Below the pieces are notes generated by a model that saw nothing but the letters and a program-made list of their open reading frames with translations, did no database searches and had not been told where the DNA came from. From Mycobacterium interjectum (GTDB lineage Bacteria; Actinomycetota; Actinomycetes; Mycobacteriales; Mycobacteriaceae), in the NCBI GenBank assembly GCA_002102225.1, contig LQPB01000090.1, forward strand, positions 1 to 64,000: DNA of 64,000 nt. The letters run 5' to 3'. Positions 16,769 through 26,052 of this stretch are shown piece after piece. Both the position numbers and the translations under genes were made by a program. Each line of letters begins with the position of its first letter. Position 1 is the first letter of the stretch.

Positions 16769-17812
16769 TTACAGCTGTTCTGTTTCCGCGTAGTCCTGGT
16801 CGTCGTAGGCGGCCTCGGTGGACCAGGTGCCGGTGGCGACGTCGTAGCCGGCGACCTCCGACGGGTCGAAGGTCGGCGGGCTGTCCTTGAGCGACAGGCC
16901 CAGCTGGTGCAGCTTGACCTTCACCTCGTCGATGGACTTCTGGCCGAAGTTGCGGATGTCGAGCAGGTCGGACTCGGTGCGGCTGACCAGCTCGCCGACG
17001 GTGTGCACGCCCTCGCGCTTGAGGCAGTTGTAGGACCGCACGGTCAGGTCCAGGTCGTCGATCGGCAGCGCGAACGAGGCGATGTGGTCTGCCTCGGCCG
17101 GCGACGGCCCGATCTCGATGCCCTCGGCCTCGACGTTGAGTTCGCGTGCCAGGCCGAACAATTCGACCAGCGTCTTACCGGCCGACGCCAGCGCGTCGCG
17201 CGGGGTGATCGAGCTCTTGGTCTCGACGTCCAGGATCAGCTTGTCGAAGTCGGTGCGCTGCTCGACACGGGTCGCGTCCACCTTGTAGGTGACCTTGAGC
17301 ACCGGCGAGTAGATGGAATCGACCGGAATGCGGCCGATTTCGGCGCCCGAGGCCCGGTTCTGCACCGCCGGGACGTAGCCGCGGCCCCGCTCCACGACGA
17401 GCTCGACCTCGAGCTTGCCCTTGTCGTTCAGCGTCGCGATGTGCATGTCGGGGTTGTGCACGGTCACGCCGGCGGGCGGCACGATGTCACCCGCGGTGAC
17501 CTCGCCCGGGCCCTGCTTGCGCAGGTACATCGTGACGGGCTCGTCCTCCTCCGAGGACACGACCAGACCCTTGAGGTTCAGGATGATGTCGGTGACGTCT
17601 TCCTTCACGCCGGGCACGGTGGTGAACTCGTGCAGCACGCCGTCGATGCGAATGCTGGTGACGGCCGCGCCGGGGATCGACGACAGCAGCGTGCGCCGCA
17701 GCGAATTGCCCAGGGTGTAACCGAATCCCGGCTCCAACGGCTCGATGACGAACTGGGACCGGGTGTCGGTGAGGACATCCTCGGACAGGGTGGGTCGCTG
17801 TGAGATCAGCAT
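16769..17812 (-). CDS. rpoA: RNA polymerase alpha subunit
   Basis: A 347-residue alpha subunit. The N-terminal domain drives assembly (MLISQRPTLSEDVLTD; EPLEPGFGYTLGNSLRRTLL), and the C-terminal domain binds DNA and regulators (LTVRSYNCLKREGVHTVGEL; RNFGQKSIDEVKVKL). The ATG at 17812 is preferred over the upstream in-frame codon because it matches the actinobacterial start. It lies between rpsD and rplQ in the alpha operon. Confidence 0.98.
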   Translation of the reverse strand: MLISQRPTLSEDVLTDTRSQFVIEPLEPGFGYTLGNSLRRTLLSSIPGAAVTSIRIDGVLHEFTTVPGVKEDVTDIILNLKGLVVSSEEDEPVTMYLRKQGPGEVTAGDIVPPAGVTVHNPDMHIATLNDKGKLEVELVVERGRGYVPAVQNRASGAEIGRIPVDSIYSPVLKVTYKVDATRVEQRTDFDKLILDVETKSSITPRDALASAGKTLVELFGLARELNVEAEGIEIGPSPAEADHIASFALPIDDLDLTVRSYNCLKREGVHTVGELVSRTESDLLDIRNFGQKSIDEVKVKLHQLGLSLKDSPPTFDPSEVAGYDVATGTWSTEAAYDDQDYAETEQL

Positions 17813-17889
17813 GGTGTTTCTTCTTCTCCTTCTCGGCACCCGCTATTTGATGCCGTTCAGACCTGCGCCGTGTTCAGCGCAGGGGGTCT

Positions 17890-18495
17890 TTACTTCGAGT
17901 AGTACTCGACGATCAGCTGCTCGGTGAGCGGCACGTCGATCTGCGCGCGCTCGGGCAGTTGGTGGATGAGGATGCGCTGGCGCTCCCCCACGACCTGCAG
18001 CCAGCTCGGGATCGGGCGGTCGCCCGCGGTCTCCCGCGCGATCTGGAACGGCACCGTGTTCAGCGAGCCGTCGCGGACGTCGATGATGTCGTACTGCGAC
18101 ACCCGGTAGCTGGGGACGTCCACCTTCACGCCGTTGACGCTGAAGTGCCCGTGGCTCACCAGCTGGCGGGCCATCCGCCGGGTGCGCGCCAGGCCGGCGC
18201 GGTAGACGACGTTGTCCAGCCGGCTTTCGAGGATGCGCAGCAGTTCCTCACCGGTCTTGCCGGGCTGGCGCACGGCCTCTTCGTAGTAGCGGCGGAACTG
18301 CTTTTCCATGACGCCGTAGGTGAAGCGGGCCTTCTGCTTCTCCTGCAGCTGCAGCAGGTACTCGCTCTCCTTGATCCGCGCGCGGCCGTGCTGGCCGGGC
18401 GGGTAGGGGCGCTTCTCGAAGGCCTGGTCGCCGCCGACGAGGTCGGTGCGCAGCCGGCGCGATTTGCGGGTGATGGGTCCGGTGTAACGAGCCAT
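17890..18495 (-). CDS. rpsD: 30S ribosomal protein S4
   Basis: A 201-residue primary 16S-binding protein. It begins MARYTGPITRKSRRLRTDLV and contains the S4 RNA-binding domain (ESRLDNVVYRAGLARTRRMA; VSHGHFSVNGVKVDVPSYRV). In this zinc-free form no Cys cluster is present. Alpha operon, 9 bases after rpsK. Confidence 0.98.
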   Translation of the reverse strand: MARYTGPITRKSRRLRTDLVGGDQAFEKRPYPPGQHGRARIKESEYLLQLQEKQKARFTYGVMEKQFRRYYEEAVRQPGKTGEELLRILESRLDNVVYRAGLARTRRMARQLVSHGHFSVNGVKVDVPSYRVSQYDIIDVRDGSLNTVPFQIARETAGDRPIPSWLQVVGERQRILIHQLPERAQIDVPLTEQLIVEYYSK

Positions 18496-18504
18496 GACTT
18501 CCTC

Positions 18505-18924
18505 CTAGACCCTTCTGCGCTTCGGCGGACGGCATCCGTTGTGCGGCTGCGGGGTGACGTCGGAGATCGCGCCGACCTCCAGGCCCGCCGCCTGCAGCGA
18601 CCGGATCGCGGTCTCGCGGCCCGAGCCCGGGCCCTTCACGAACACGTCGACCTTGCGCACGCCGTGCTCCTGGGCCTTGCGCGCGGCGTTCTCCGCGGCC
18701 AGCTGGGCAGCGAACGGGGTCGACTTGCGCGAGCCCTTGAAGCCGACGTGGCCCGACGACGCCCAGGCGATGACGTTGCCCTGCGGGTCGGTGATCGTCA
18801 CGATCGTGTTGTTGAACGTGCTCTTGATGTGCGCGGCGCCGTGCGGAATATTCTTCTTTTCCCGCTTCCGGGTCTTGTGCTGCCCCTTCTTGGGGGCCGA
18901 GCCGCTCGCCTTCTTCGGTGGCAT
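18505..18924 (-). CDS. rpsK: 30S ribosomal protein S11
   Basis: A 139-residue S11 with a Lys-rich N-terminus and the motifs HIKSTFNNTIVTITDPQGN, WASSGHVGFKGSRKSTPFAA and the C-terminal PHNGCRPPKRRRV. It lies 3 bases after rpsM, in the alpha operon. Confidence 0.98.
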   Translation of the reverse strand: MPPKKASGSAPKKGQHKTRKREKKNIPHGAAHIKSTFNNTIVTITDPQGNVIAWASSGHVGFKGSRKSTPFAAQLAAENAARKAQEHGVRKVDVFVKGPGSGRETAIRSLQAAGLEVGAISDVTPQPHNGCRPPKRRRV

Positions 18925-18927
18925 CGG

Positions 18928-19302
18928 TTACCTGGCCTTCTTCTTGCCCGCAATGGTGCGCTTCGGGCCCTTGCGGGTGCGCGCATTGGTCTTGGTCCGC
19001 TGGCCGCGCACCGGCAGGCCGCGGCGGTGCCGCAGGCCCTGGTAGCAGCCGATCTCGATCTTGCGGCGGATGTCGGCCTGCACCTCACGGCGCAGGTCGC
19101 CCTCCACCTTGAGGTTGGCCTCGATGTAGTCACGCAGGTGGGTCACCTGGTCATCGGTCAGGTCCCGGGTGCGCAGGTCCTTGTCGATGCCGGTGGCGGC
19201 CAGGATTTCGTTGGCGCGGGTTCGCCCGACGCCGAAGATGTACGTCAGCGCGATCTCCATCCGCTTGTCACGCGGCAGATCGACGCCTACTAGTCGAGCC
19301 AT
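18928..19302 (-). CDS. rpsM: 30S ribosomal protein S13
   Basis: A 124-residue S13. It begins MARLVGVDLPRDKRMEIALT and includes YIFGVGRTRANEIL and the basic tail RTKTNARTRKGPKRTIAGKK that contacts tRNA. Alpha operon, separated from rpmJ by about 157 bases that contain no gene. Confidence 0.98.
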   Translation of the reverse strand: MARLVGVDLPRDKRMEIALTYIFGVGRTRANEILAATGIDKDLRTRDLTDDQVTHLRDYIEANLKVEGDLRREVQADIRRKIEIGCYQGLRHRRGLPVRGQRTKTNARTRKGPKRTIAGKKKAR

Positions 19303-19459
19303 AGGTGGCGTTTCCTCTTTTTCTAGGCGGAGGTCTTATCCCAGTCCGTTCCCGCCTCAAGGTTTGAGGTGGGGCCCGGCCTCCGTCCGGGCGTGGATGA
19401 ACGGCCTATCCGTTCAGTGGTGCTGGGAGGTCAGCATTCAGTTGTGTTGGGGCGGGGGG

Positions 19460-19573
19460 TCAGCCCTGCCGCTGCTTGTGGCGCGGATCGGGGCAGATCA
19501 CCATGACCCGCCCATGCCGACGGATCACCCTGCACTTGTCACAGATTGGCTTGACGCTCGGGTTCACCTTCAC
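19460..19573 (-). CDS. rpmJ: 50S ribosomal protein L36
   Basis: A 37-residue zinc-ribbon L36. From GTG 19573 the protein begins VKVNPSVKPICDKCRVIRR and ends CPDPRHKQRQG. The CxxC, Cys and His zinc ligands (C11, C14, C27, H32) are all present, so this is the C+ paralog. It lies between infA and rpsM. Confidence 0.95.
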   Translation of the reverse strand: MKVNPSVKPICDKCRVIRRHGRVMVICPDPRHKQRQG

Positions 19574-19625
19574 GGCTGGTCGATCCTGTTCTGTCTTCTC
19601 GTCGGTGGTCGGTTCGGGCTTGTCG

Positions 19626-19847
19626 TCACTTGTACCGGTACACGATGCGGCCCCGGGACAGGTCGTAGGGAGACAACTCCACCACCACCCGGTCCTCGGG
19701 AAGGATGCGGATGTAGTGCTGCCGCATCTTGCCGCTGATGTGGGCGAGCACCTTGTGGCCGTTCTCCAGCTCAATGCGGAACATCGCATTGGGCAGGGGC
19801 TCGACCACGCGGCCCTCGACCTCGATGGCACCGTCCTTCTTGGCCAT
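19626..19847 (-). CDS. infA: Translation initiation factor IF-1
   Basis: A 73-residue OB-fold factor beginning [20 protein letters not shown] and ending [12 protein letters not shown]. The ATG at 19847 is the conserved start; an upstream in-frame ATG would add four residues not seen in homologues. It is first in the infA-rpmJ-rpsM-rpsK-rpsD-rpoA-rplQ series. In many bacteria map or secY lies directly upstream; here about 34 kb of other DNA intervenes. Confidence 0.97.
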
Positions 19848-19995
19848 ACTTGTCAGCAATCCTCGTCATTCGTTTCGTTCGCTTCAGCGCCCGGATTGGC
19901 GCGACGTATGCACCGACTTCGAACGTGAGCCGGTGACAGGAAATTCCTAGGGACTGGGCACGCAAAAAGTCGGCGCGAAACCGCACCGTTCCCTA

Positions 19996-20023
19996 ACGAT
20001 ACCCGGTCATCGGCCCTGGCCAA
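19996..20023 (-). promoter_or_regulatory. Candidate SigA promoter of infA
   Basis: On the minus strand TTGGCC (20023-20018), a 16-base spacer and TATCGT (20001-19996) lie about 150 bases upstream of infA in the divergent gap with the two-component genes. The match is moderate. Confidence 0.4.
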
Positions 20024-20097
20024 AATCGCTGCGAGAGGAATCCGGCCGCCCATCTCGACCCCCCGGACGGCGCCTGACAAGCGCATACTTGACGTCG

Positions 20098-21792
20098 ATG
20101 ACTAATCCCTCAGACACCTCGCAGCCGTCGGCTGCGGCCGGGCAACCGCGCAAACCCGTGCTGCTGACCGTCGACGACGATCCCTCGGTCTCGCGCGCGG
20201 TGGCCCGGGACCTGCGCCGCCACTACGGCGACCGGCACCGGATCGTCCGCGCCGAGTCGGGCCCCGACGCGCTGGAGACGCTCAAGGAGCTCAAGCTGCG
20301 GGGCGAGACCGTCGCGGTGCTCATCGCCGACTACCGGATGCCGCAGATGAGCGGGATCGAGTTCCTCGAGCAGGCGATGGACCTCTACCCGGCGGCCCGG
20401 CGCGTCCTGCTGACCGCCTACGCCGACACCCATGCGGCCATCGACGCGATCAACGTCGTCGACCTGGACCACTACCTGCTCAAGCCGTGGGACCCGCCGC
20501 AGGAGAAGTTCTACCCCGTCGTCGACGGGCTGCTGGACGCCTGGCGGGCGGCGCCGGAGCATCCCATCCCGCACACCAAGGTGATCGGGCACCGCTGGTC
20601 GGAGCGGTCCTGGCAGGTGCGCGACTTCCTGGCCCGCAACGGGCTGCACTACTCGTGGTTCATGGCCGACGATCCCGACGGCGAGCGGTTGCTGAAGGCC
20701 GCCGGCGCGGATTGCCTGCGGCTGCCGGTCGTCGTCACCGAACGCGGCGACACCCTCGTCGAACCCACCGACGCGCAGCTGGCCGACACGCTGGGCCTCA
20801 CCACCACGCCGTCGCAGGAGTTCTATGACCTGATCGTCATCGGCGGCGGGCCCGCGGGCCTGGCCGCCGCCGTCTACGGCGCGTCGGAGGGGCTGCGCAC
20901 GGTGCTGATCGAACGCACCGCGACGGGCGGTCAGGCCGGCCAGAGCTCGCGGATCGAGAACTACCTCGGCTTTCCCGACGGGGTATCGGGCGGCCAGCTG
21001 GCCGAACGCGCGCGCAGGCAGGCCGAGAAGTTCGGCGCGGAGCTGATCACTGCCCGCGCCGCCACCGCGCTGGAGGTCAACGGTTCCAAGCGCACGGTGC
21101 GGTTCGCCGACGGCGGCTCGATCGATGCGCATTCGGTCATCCTGGCCACCGGCGTCGCGTACCGGCAGCTGTCGGCCCAGGGCTGCACGGAGCTGACCGG
21201 CCGGGGCGTCTACTACGGCGCGGCCGTCTCCATCGCGACGGAGTGCGCCGGCGAGGAGGTGTACGTCATCGGCGGGGCCAACTCGGCCGGGCAGGCCGCG
21301 ATGTACCTGTCCCGCGAGGCGAAATCCGTGACCATCGCGGTGCGCGCCGCCTCCCTGGAGGCGTCGATGTCCTACTACCTGATCGAGCAGATCAGGCAGC
21401 GGCCCAACATCACCGTGCGCACCTGCACCGAGGTCCAGCGCGCCGTCGGCAGCGACCATCTGGAACGGCTGACCCTGGTCGACAACCGGACCGGCGACAT
21501 CGAGGACGTCACCTGCGCCCGGATGTTCATCTTCATCGGCGCCGCGCCGCGCACCGAGTGGCTGGACGGGGTGGTCGCCCGCGACGACCGCGGCTTCATC
21601 CTCACCGGACCGGACCTGCGCAACGTGTGCGGCTGGACGCTGGATCGCCCGCCGCACCACCTGGAGACCAGCGTGCCGGGCGTGTTCGCCACCGGCGACG
21701 TGCGGGCCGAGTCCGCCAAGCGCGTCGCCGCCGCGGTCGGCGAGGGGTCGATGGCCGTCATGCTGGTGCACCGCTACCTGGCCGAATCGTGA
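20098..21792 (+). CDS. Response regulator receiver fused to thioredoxin reductase-like flavoprotein
   Basis: The 564-residue protein has three parts. Residues 20-150 are a receiver domain with acidic pocket (TVDDDPS), phospho-acceptor Asp78 (LIADYRMP) and Lys129 (YLLKPW). Residues 160-235 resemble a glutaredoxin-like fold without its Cys motif. Residues 242-560 form a two-dinucleotide-domain flavoprotein (IVIGGGPAGLAAA for FAD; IGGANSAGQAA for NADPH; FATGD). The thioredoxin reductase redox CATC is replaced by GAAV near residue 375, so classical disulfide reduction is unlikely. ATG 20098 is chosen over the in-frame TTG 9 bases upstream. There is no ribosome site, so it may be leaderless. The GTGA overlap with the histidine kinase gene suggests the kinase controls this enzyme. 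Confidence 0.88.
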   Translation: MTNPSDTSQPSAAAGQPRKPVLLTVDDDPSVSRAVARDLRRHYGDRHRIVRAESGPDALETLKELKLRGETVAVLIADYRMPQMSGIEFLEQAMDLYPAARRVLLTAYADTHAAIDAINVVDLDHYLLKPWDPPQEKFYPVVDGLLDAWRAAPEHPIPHTKVIGHRWSERSWQVRDFLARNGLHYSWFMADDPDGERLLKAAGADCLRLPVVVTERGDTLVEPTDAQLADTLGLTTTPSQEFYDLIVIGGGPAGLAAAVYGASEGLRTVLIERTATGGQAGQSSRIENYLGFPDGVSGGQLAERARRQAEKFGAELITARAATALEVNGSKRTVRFADGGSIDAHSVILATGVAYRQLSAQGCTELTGRGVYYGAAVSIATECAGEEVYVIGGANSAGQAAMYLSREAKSVTIAVRAASLEASMSYYLIEQIRQRPNITVRTCTEVQRAVGSDHLERLTLVDNRTGDIEDVTCARMFIFIGAAPRTEWLDGVVARDDRGFILTGPDLRNVCGWTLDRPPHHLETSVPGVFATGDVRAESAKRVAAAVGEGSMAVMLVHRYLAES

Positions 21793-23264
21793 CCGCCAAG
21801 ACCCCGTGCGAGCCCGACGAGCTGCGCAGCCTGTTCCTCTTCGAGGCGCTCACCGACGAGCAGCTGGCGGTGCTGTGCACCAATGGGCACATCGAGACCT
21901 ACCAGCCGGGCCCGATCTGCGTCGAGGGCGAGCCGGCCACCTGCTTCTACGTCCTGATCGAGGGTGAGCTGACGATGTCGAAGCTCTCCGGCGGCCAGGA
22001 CATCGAAACCAACCGCACCTCGCAGCGCGGCGTCTACTGCGGGGCCTGGCGGGCGTTCACCGGCGGCAAGCAGAAGAGCTACGACGCCTCGGTGCACGTG
22101 ACCAAGCCGTCCCGCTTCTTCGTGATGGACGCGCCGGTGTTCGCGCAATTCATGAAGGATCAATTCCCCATGGCGGTGCACCTGCTCGACGGGATCGCCG
22201 TGGGCACCGACCGCACCCGCCGGATCATCGACAACCGGGAGAAGCTGCTGGCGCTGGGCCGGTTGTCGGCCGGGCTGACCCACCAGCTGAACAACCCAGC
22301 GGCGGCCACCGTGCGCGCCGCGTCGGAGCTGCGGCAGCGGGTCGCCGGCATGCGCCAGAAGCTCGCGATGCTCGCCGACGGCACCGTCACCCCGGAGGCG
22401 CTGCGGGCGCTGGTGCGGCTGCAGGAAGAGGTGGCGACCCAGGTCGCCAAGTCGGCCTCGACGAACTTGACCGCGATCGAGACGGCCGACCTGGAGGACG
22501 CCGTCGGCGAATGGCTCGAGGACCACGGCATCGACGGCGGTTGGGACATCGCCCCGACCTTCGTCGAGGGCGGCATCGACACCGACTGGCTCGAGCGCAT
22601 CGCCGCGGCGACCGAGGAGCTCGGCGCGTCGACGTCGCTGGAGAAAGCCATCCGCTGGCTGACCTACACCGTCGAGGGCGAGCTGCTTTTGAACCAGATC
22701 CTGGAGGCGAGCAAGCGAATCTCGGCGCTGGTCGCCGACGCCAAGCAGTATTCGCAGATGGACCGGGCGCCCTTCCAGGTGGCCGACATCCACGATCTGC
22801 TGCGCAGCACGCTGGTGATGTTCGCCGACCGGCTGGGCCGCGACGCCGCCGTACAGGTCTCCAAGGACTTCGACCGATCCATTCCCGAAATCCCTTGCTA
22901 CCCCGGCGATCTCAACCAGGTGTGGACAAACATCATCGACAACGCGATCGCTGCGATGGGCGAAGCGGGCGGCACGCTGACCATCCGCACCTGCCGCGAG
23001 GGCGAGAGCAAGGTCCGCGTCGAGATCTGCGACACCGGCCCCGGCGTGCCCGAGGACGTCCGCGAGCACATCTTCGAGCCGTTCTTCACCACCAAGCCGT
23101 TCGGCCAGGGCACCGGCCTGGGGCTGGATCTGGCGTTCAACATCGTCGTGAAGAAGCATCGCGGCGACCTGCGGGTGGAATCGGCGCCGGGCGACACCCG
23201 CTTCATCGTGCTGCTGCCGCTGGAGCCGCCGCCCCCCGACGTGAGCTCCCTGGACCCGGAATAG
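21789..23264 (+). CDS. Sensor histidine kinase with cyclic-nucleotide-binding-type domain
   Basis: A 491-residue soluble kinase with no membrane segment. Residues about 12-125 resemble a Crp-type cNMP-binding domain (LFLFEALTDEQLAVLC; EGEPATCFYVLIEGELTMSK). The dimerisation/phospho-acceptor helix has His165 in AGLTHQLNNPAA. The ATPase domain has the N box NQVWTNIIDNAIAAM, G1 DTGPGVPED and G2 GQGTGLGL. The GTG start overlaps the stop of the receiver-flavoprotein gene. The pair looks like a dedicated two-component system sensing an intracellular ligand. The ligand is unknown, and the phosphate-binding cassette residues of true cAMP sites are not obvious. Confidence 0.88.
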   Translation: MTAKTPCEPDELRSLFLFEALTDEQLAVLCTNGHIETYQPGPICVEGEPATCFYVLIEGELTMSKLSGGQDIETNRTSQRGVYCGAWRAFTGGKQKSYDASVHVTKPSRFFVMDAPVFAQFMKDQFPMAVHLLDGIAVGTDRTRRIIDNREKLLALGRLSAGLTHQLNNPAAATVRAASELRQRVAGMRQKLAMLADGTVTPEALRALVRLQEEVATQVAKSASTNLTAIETADLEDAVGEWLEDHGIDGGWDIAPTFVEGGIDTDWLERIAAATEELGASTSLEKAIRWLTYTVEGELLLNQILEASKRISALVADAKQYSQMDRAPFQVADIHDLLRSTLVMFADRLGRDAAVQVSKDFDRSIPEIPCYPGDLNQVWTNIIDNAIAAMGEAGGTLTIRTCREGESKVRVEICDTGPGVPEDVREHIFEPFFTTKPFGQGTGLGLDLAFNIVVKKHRGDLRVESAPGDTRFIVLLPLEPPPPDVSSLDPE

Positions 23265-23293
23265 CGCCCTGCGCCGGCGGGTTGGGAACAACC

Positions 23294-24139
23294 ATGACCG
23301 CTTCTGACGCAAGCAAACCCAACCTCGGCCGGTTCGGATCGTTCGGACGCGGCGTGACGCCCCAGCAAGCCAAAGAAATCGAATCCCTGGGTTACGGGGC
23401 CGTCTGGGTGGGCGGTTCCCCGCCGGCCGAGCTGGCCTGGGTGGAGCCCCTGCTCGAGGCCACGACGACGCTGCAGGTGGCCACCGGCATCGTGAACATC
23501 TGGACGGCGGCCGCCGGGCCGGTGGCCGAGTCGTTCCACCGCATCGACAAGGCCTACCCCGGCCGATTCCTGCTGGGCATCGGCGTCGGCCATCCCGAGG
23601 CGCACACCGAGTACCGCAAGCCCTACGACGCGCTCGTCGGATATCTGAACCAGCTCGACGAGTACGGCGTGCCGGCGAACCGGCGCGTGGTGGCGGCCCT
23701 GGGCCCGCGGGTGCTGAAGCTGTCGGCCGAACGCGCCGCCGGCGCCCACCCCTATCTGACCACCCCCGAGCACACCGCGCAGGCCCGCGAGCTGATTGGC
23801 CCGTCGGCGTTCCTGGCGCCCGAGCACAAGGTGGTGCTGACCACCGACGCGGACAAGGCGCGGGCGGTGGGCCGCAAGGCGCTCGACATCTACTTCAACC
23901 TGGCCAATTACCGCAACAACTGGAAGCGGCTGGGCTACTCCGACGACGAAGTCGTCCGCCCGGGCAGCGACCGCCTGGTCGACTCGGTGGTGGCCTACGG
24001 CACCCCCGAGCAGATCGCCGCGCGCCTGAAGGAGCACCTCGACGCGGGCGCCGACCACGTGCCCGTGCAGGTGCTCACCAAGGATGAAAACCTGGTGTCG
24101 GCGCTGGCCGAATTGGCGGGGCCGCTCGGATTGAGCTGA
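23294..24139 (+). CDS. LLM-class F420-dependent oxidoreductase (TIGR03620-like), copy 1
   Basis: A 281-residue luciferase-like TIM-barrel protein. Motifs include NLGRFGSFGRGVTPQQAKEI, GYGAVWVGGSP, LQVATGIVNIW and GRFLLGIGVGHPE, all typical of the mycobacterial F420-type subgroup. Substrate unknown. It shares most of its length with the next gene, so the pair is a tandem duplication. Located 29 bases after the histidine kinase gene, it may be in the same transcript. An Rv3463-like gene stands at the same position before rmlB in M. tuberculosis. Confidence 0.87.
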   Translation: MTASDASKPNLGRFGSFGRGVTPQQAKEIESLGYGAVWVGGSPPAELAWVEPLLEATTTLQVATGIVNIWTAAAGPVAESFHRIDKAYPGRFLLGIGVGHPEAHTEYRKPYDALVGYLNQLDEYGVPANRRVVAALGPRVLKLSAERAAGAHPYLTTPEHTAQARELIGPSAFLAPEHKVVLTTDADKARAVGRKALDIYFNLANYRNNWKRLGYSDDEVVRPGSDRLVDSVVAYGTPEQIAARLKEHLDAGADHVPVQVLTKDENLVSALAELAGPLGLS

Positions 24140-24160
24140 CCGACTTCGAGGGGGACACCG

Positions 24161-25027
24161 ATGACCGAGGCAGTGGCACTCAAACCCGACCTGGGCCGGT
24201 TCGGGGTCTGGCTGCCTACCCGCTCGATCACGCCCGAATTGGCTGCCCGGATCGAAGCGCTCGGCTACGGCGCGGTCTGGATCGGCGGATCGCCGGACGC
24301 GGATTTGGCCTGGGTCGACCCGGCCCTGGAGCGGACCACGTCGCTGCAGCTGGCGACGGGGATCGTCAACATCTGGTCCGCGCCGGCGCCGGCGGTCGCC
24401 GAGTCCTACGCGCGCATCGAAAGCGCCCACCCGGGCCGGTTCCTGCTCGGCATCGGGGTGGGCCACCGGGAGCGCACCGAGGAGTACGTCAAGCCCTACG
24501 ACGCCCTGGTCGGCTACCTCGACGCGCTCGACGCCGCGATGGTGCCGACCAGCCGGCGGGTGCTCGCGGCGCTCGGGCCGCGCGTGCTGGCGCTGGCCGC
24601 GCAGCGCAGCGCCGGCGCCCACCCGTACCTGACCACGCCGGAACACACGGCCAAGGCGCGCGAACAGTTGGGCAGGTCGGTGTTCCTGGCGCCGGAGCAC
24701 AAGGTGGTGCTGAGCACCGACGCCGACGAGGCGCGGGCCATCGGCCGGCAGACGGCCGACCGCTACCTCGGGCTGAGCAATTACGTCAACAACTGGCTGC
24801 GCCTCGGGTTCACCCAGGAGGACGTGCGCAAGCCCGGCAGCGACCGGCTGATCGACGCGGTGGTGGCCCACGGCACCCCGGCGGCCATCGCGCGGCGCCT
24901 CGGTGAACATTGCGACGCCGGGGCCGACCACGTGGCCGTCCAGGTGCTGGGCGCCCCGAACGACGAGGCGCTGGTGTCGGCGCTTCGCGAGCTGGCCGGG
25001 CCATTAGGGCTAACTGCCCCAAACTGA
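24161..25027 (+). CDS. LLM-class F420-dependent oxidoreductase (TIGR03620-like), copy 2
   Basis: A 288-residue paralog of the preceding gene (LKPDLGRFGVWLPTRSITPE; LGYGAVWIGGSPD; GRFLLGIGVGHRE). It is probably the direct counterpart of Rv3463, which precedes rmlB in M. tuberculosis. The ATG at 24161 follows a gaggggg ribosome site. Cofactor F420 is inferred from the family; substrate unknown. Confidence 0.87.
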   Translation: MTEAVALKPDLGRFGVWLPTRSITPELAARIEALGYGAVWIGGSPDADLAWVDPALERTTSLQLATGIVNIWSAPAPAVAESYARIESAHPGRFLLGIGVGHRERTEEYVKPYDALVGYLDALDAAMVPTSRRVLAALGPRVLALAAQRSAGAHPYLTTPEHTAKAREQLGRSVFLAPEHKVVLSTDADEARAIGRQTADRYLGLSNYVNNWLRLGFTQEDVRKPGSDRLIDAVVAHGTPAAIARRLGEHCDAGADHVAVQVLGAPNDEALVSALRELAGPLGLTAPN

Positions 25028-25055
25028 TCATCCGGCTCGGTTAGGGTGTGTGACC

Positions 25056-26051
25056 ATGCGATTGCTGGTCACCGGTGGAGCCGGCTTCATCGGCGCGAAT
25101 TTCGTGCACAGCACGGTGCGGGAGCATCCCGAGGATTCCGTGACGGTGCTCGACGCCTTCACCTATGCCGGGCGGCGCGAGTCGCTGGCCGCCGTCGAGG
25201 ACGCCATCACGGTGGTGAAGGGCGACATCACCGACGCCGCGCTGGTCGCCGCGCTGGTCGCCGAGTCCGACGCGGTCGTACACTTCGCCGCCGAGACCCA
25301 CGTCGACAACTCCCTGGAAGACCCGTGGACGACCCTGCAGACCAACGTGGTCGGGACCTTCGCGATCCTGCAGGCGGTGCGGCGGCACGACGTCCGGCTG
25401 CACCACGTCTCCACCGACGAGGTCTACGGCGACCTGGAGCTCGACGAGCCCAGCCGGTTCACGGAATCCACTCCCTACAACCCGTCGAGCCCCTACTCCG
25501 CGACCAAGGCCGCCAGTGACCTGCTGGTCCGGGCCTGGGTGCGGTCCTACGGCGTGCGCGCGACGATCTCCAACTGCTCGAACAACTACGGGCCGTACCA
25601 GCACGTCGAAAAGTTCATCCCGCGCCAGATCACCAACGTGCTCACCGGGCGGCGCCCCAAGCTGTACGGCTCGGGCGCAAACGTCCGGGACTGGATCCAC
25701 GTCGACGACCACAACAGCGCGGTCCGGCGAATCCTGGAAAAGGGCGAGAACGGCCGGACCTACCTCATCGCCGCCGAAGGCGAGCGCGACAATCTGACGG
25801 TCATGCGTGCGATCCTGCAGGCGCTGGGACACGACCCCGACGACTTCGACCACGTCACCGACCGCGCCGGACACGACCTGCGGTACGCGATCGACCCGAC
25901 CTCACTGTACAACGAATTGGGTTGGACGCCAAAGCATGCCAACTTCGAGGAGGGCCTGCGTGCCACCATCGACTGGTATCGCGCCAACGAGTCGTGGTGG
26001 CGACCGCTCAAGGACGCCACCGAGGGCCGCTACGAAGAACGGGGTCAGTGA
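25056..26051 (+). CDS. rmlB: dTDP-glucose 4,6-dehydratase
   Basis: The second step of dTDP-L-rhamnose synthesis, essential for the mycobacterial arabinogalactan linker. The 331-residue SDR-type enzyme begins MRLLVTGGAGFIGANFVHST (NAD-binding GxxGxxG). It has the STDEVYGDL loop with catalytic Asp/Glu and YSATK with Tyr/Lys. ATG 25056 is the conserved start. It is followed 1 base later by rmlC. Confidence 0.96.
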   Translation: MRLLVTGGAGFIGANFVHSTVREHPEDSVTVLDAFTYAGRRESLAAVEDAITVVKGDITDAALVAALVAESDAVVHFAAETHVDNSLEDPWTTLQTNVVGTFAILQAVRRHDVRLHHVSTDEVYGDLELDEPSRFTESTPYNPSSPYSATKAASDLLVRAWVRSYGVRATISNCSNNYGPYQHVEKFIPRQITNVLTGRRPKLYGSGANVRDWIHVDDHNSAVRRILEKGENGRTYLIAAEGERDNLTVMRAILQALGHDPDDFDHVTDRAGHDLRYAIDPTSLYNELGWTPKHANFEEGLRATIDWYRANESWWRPLKDATEGRYEERGQ

Positions 26052-26052
26052 G

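Noticed and set aside
20110..21771. Long antisense frame across the receiver-flavoprotein gene
   Set aside because: The plus-strand product has complete REC and FAD/NADPH motifs, and the antisense product has none.
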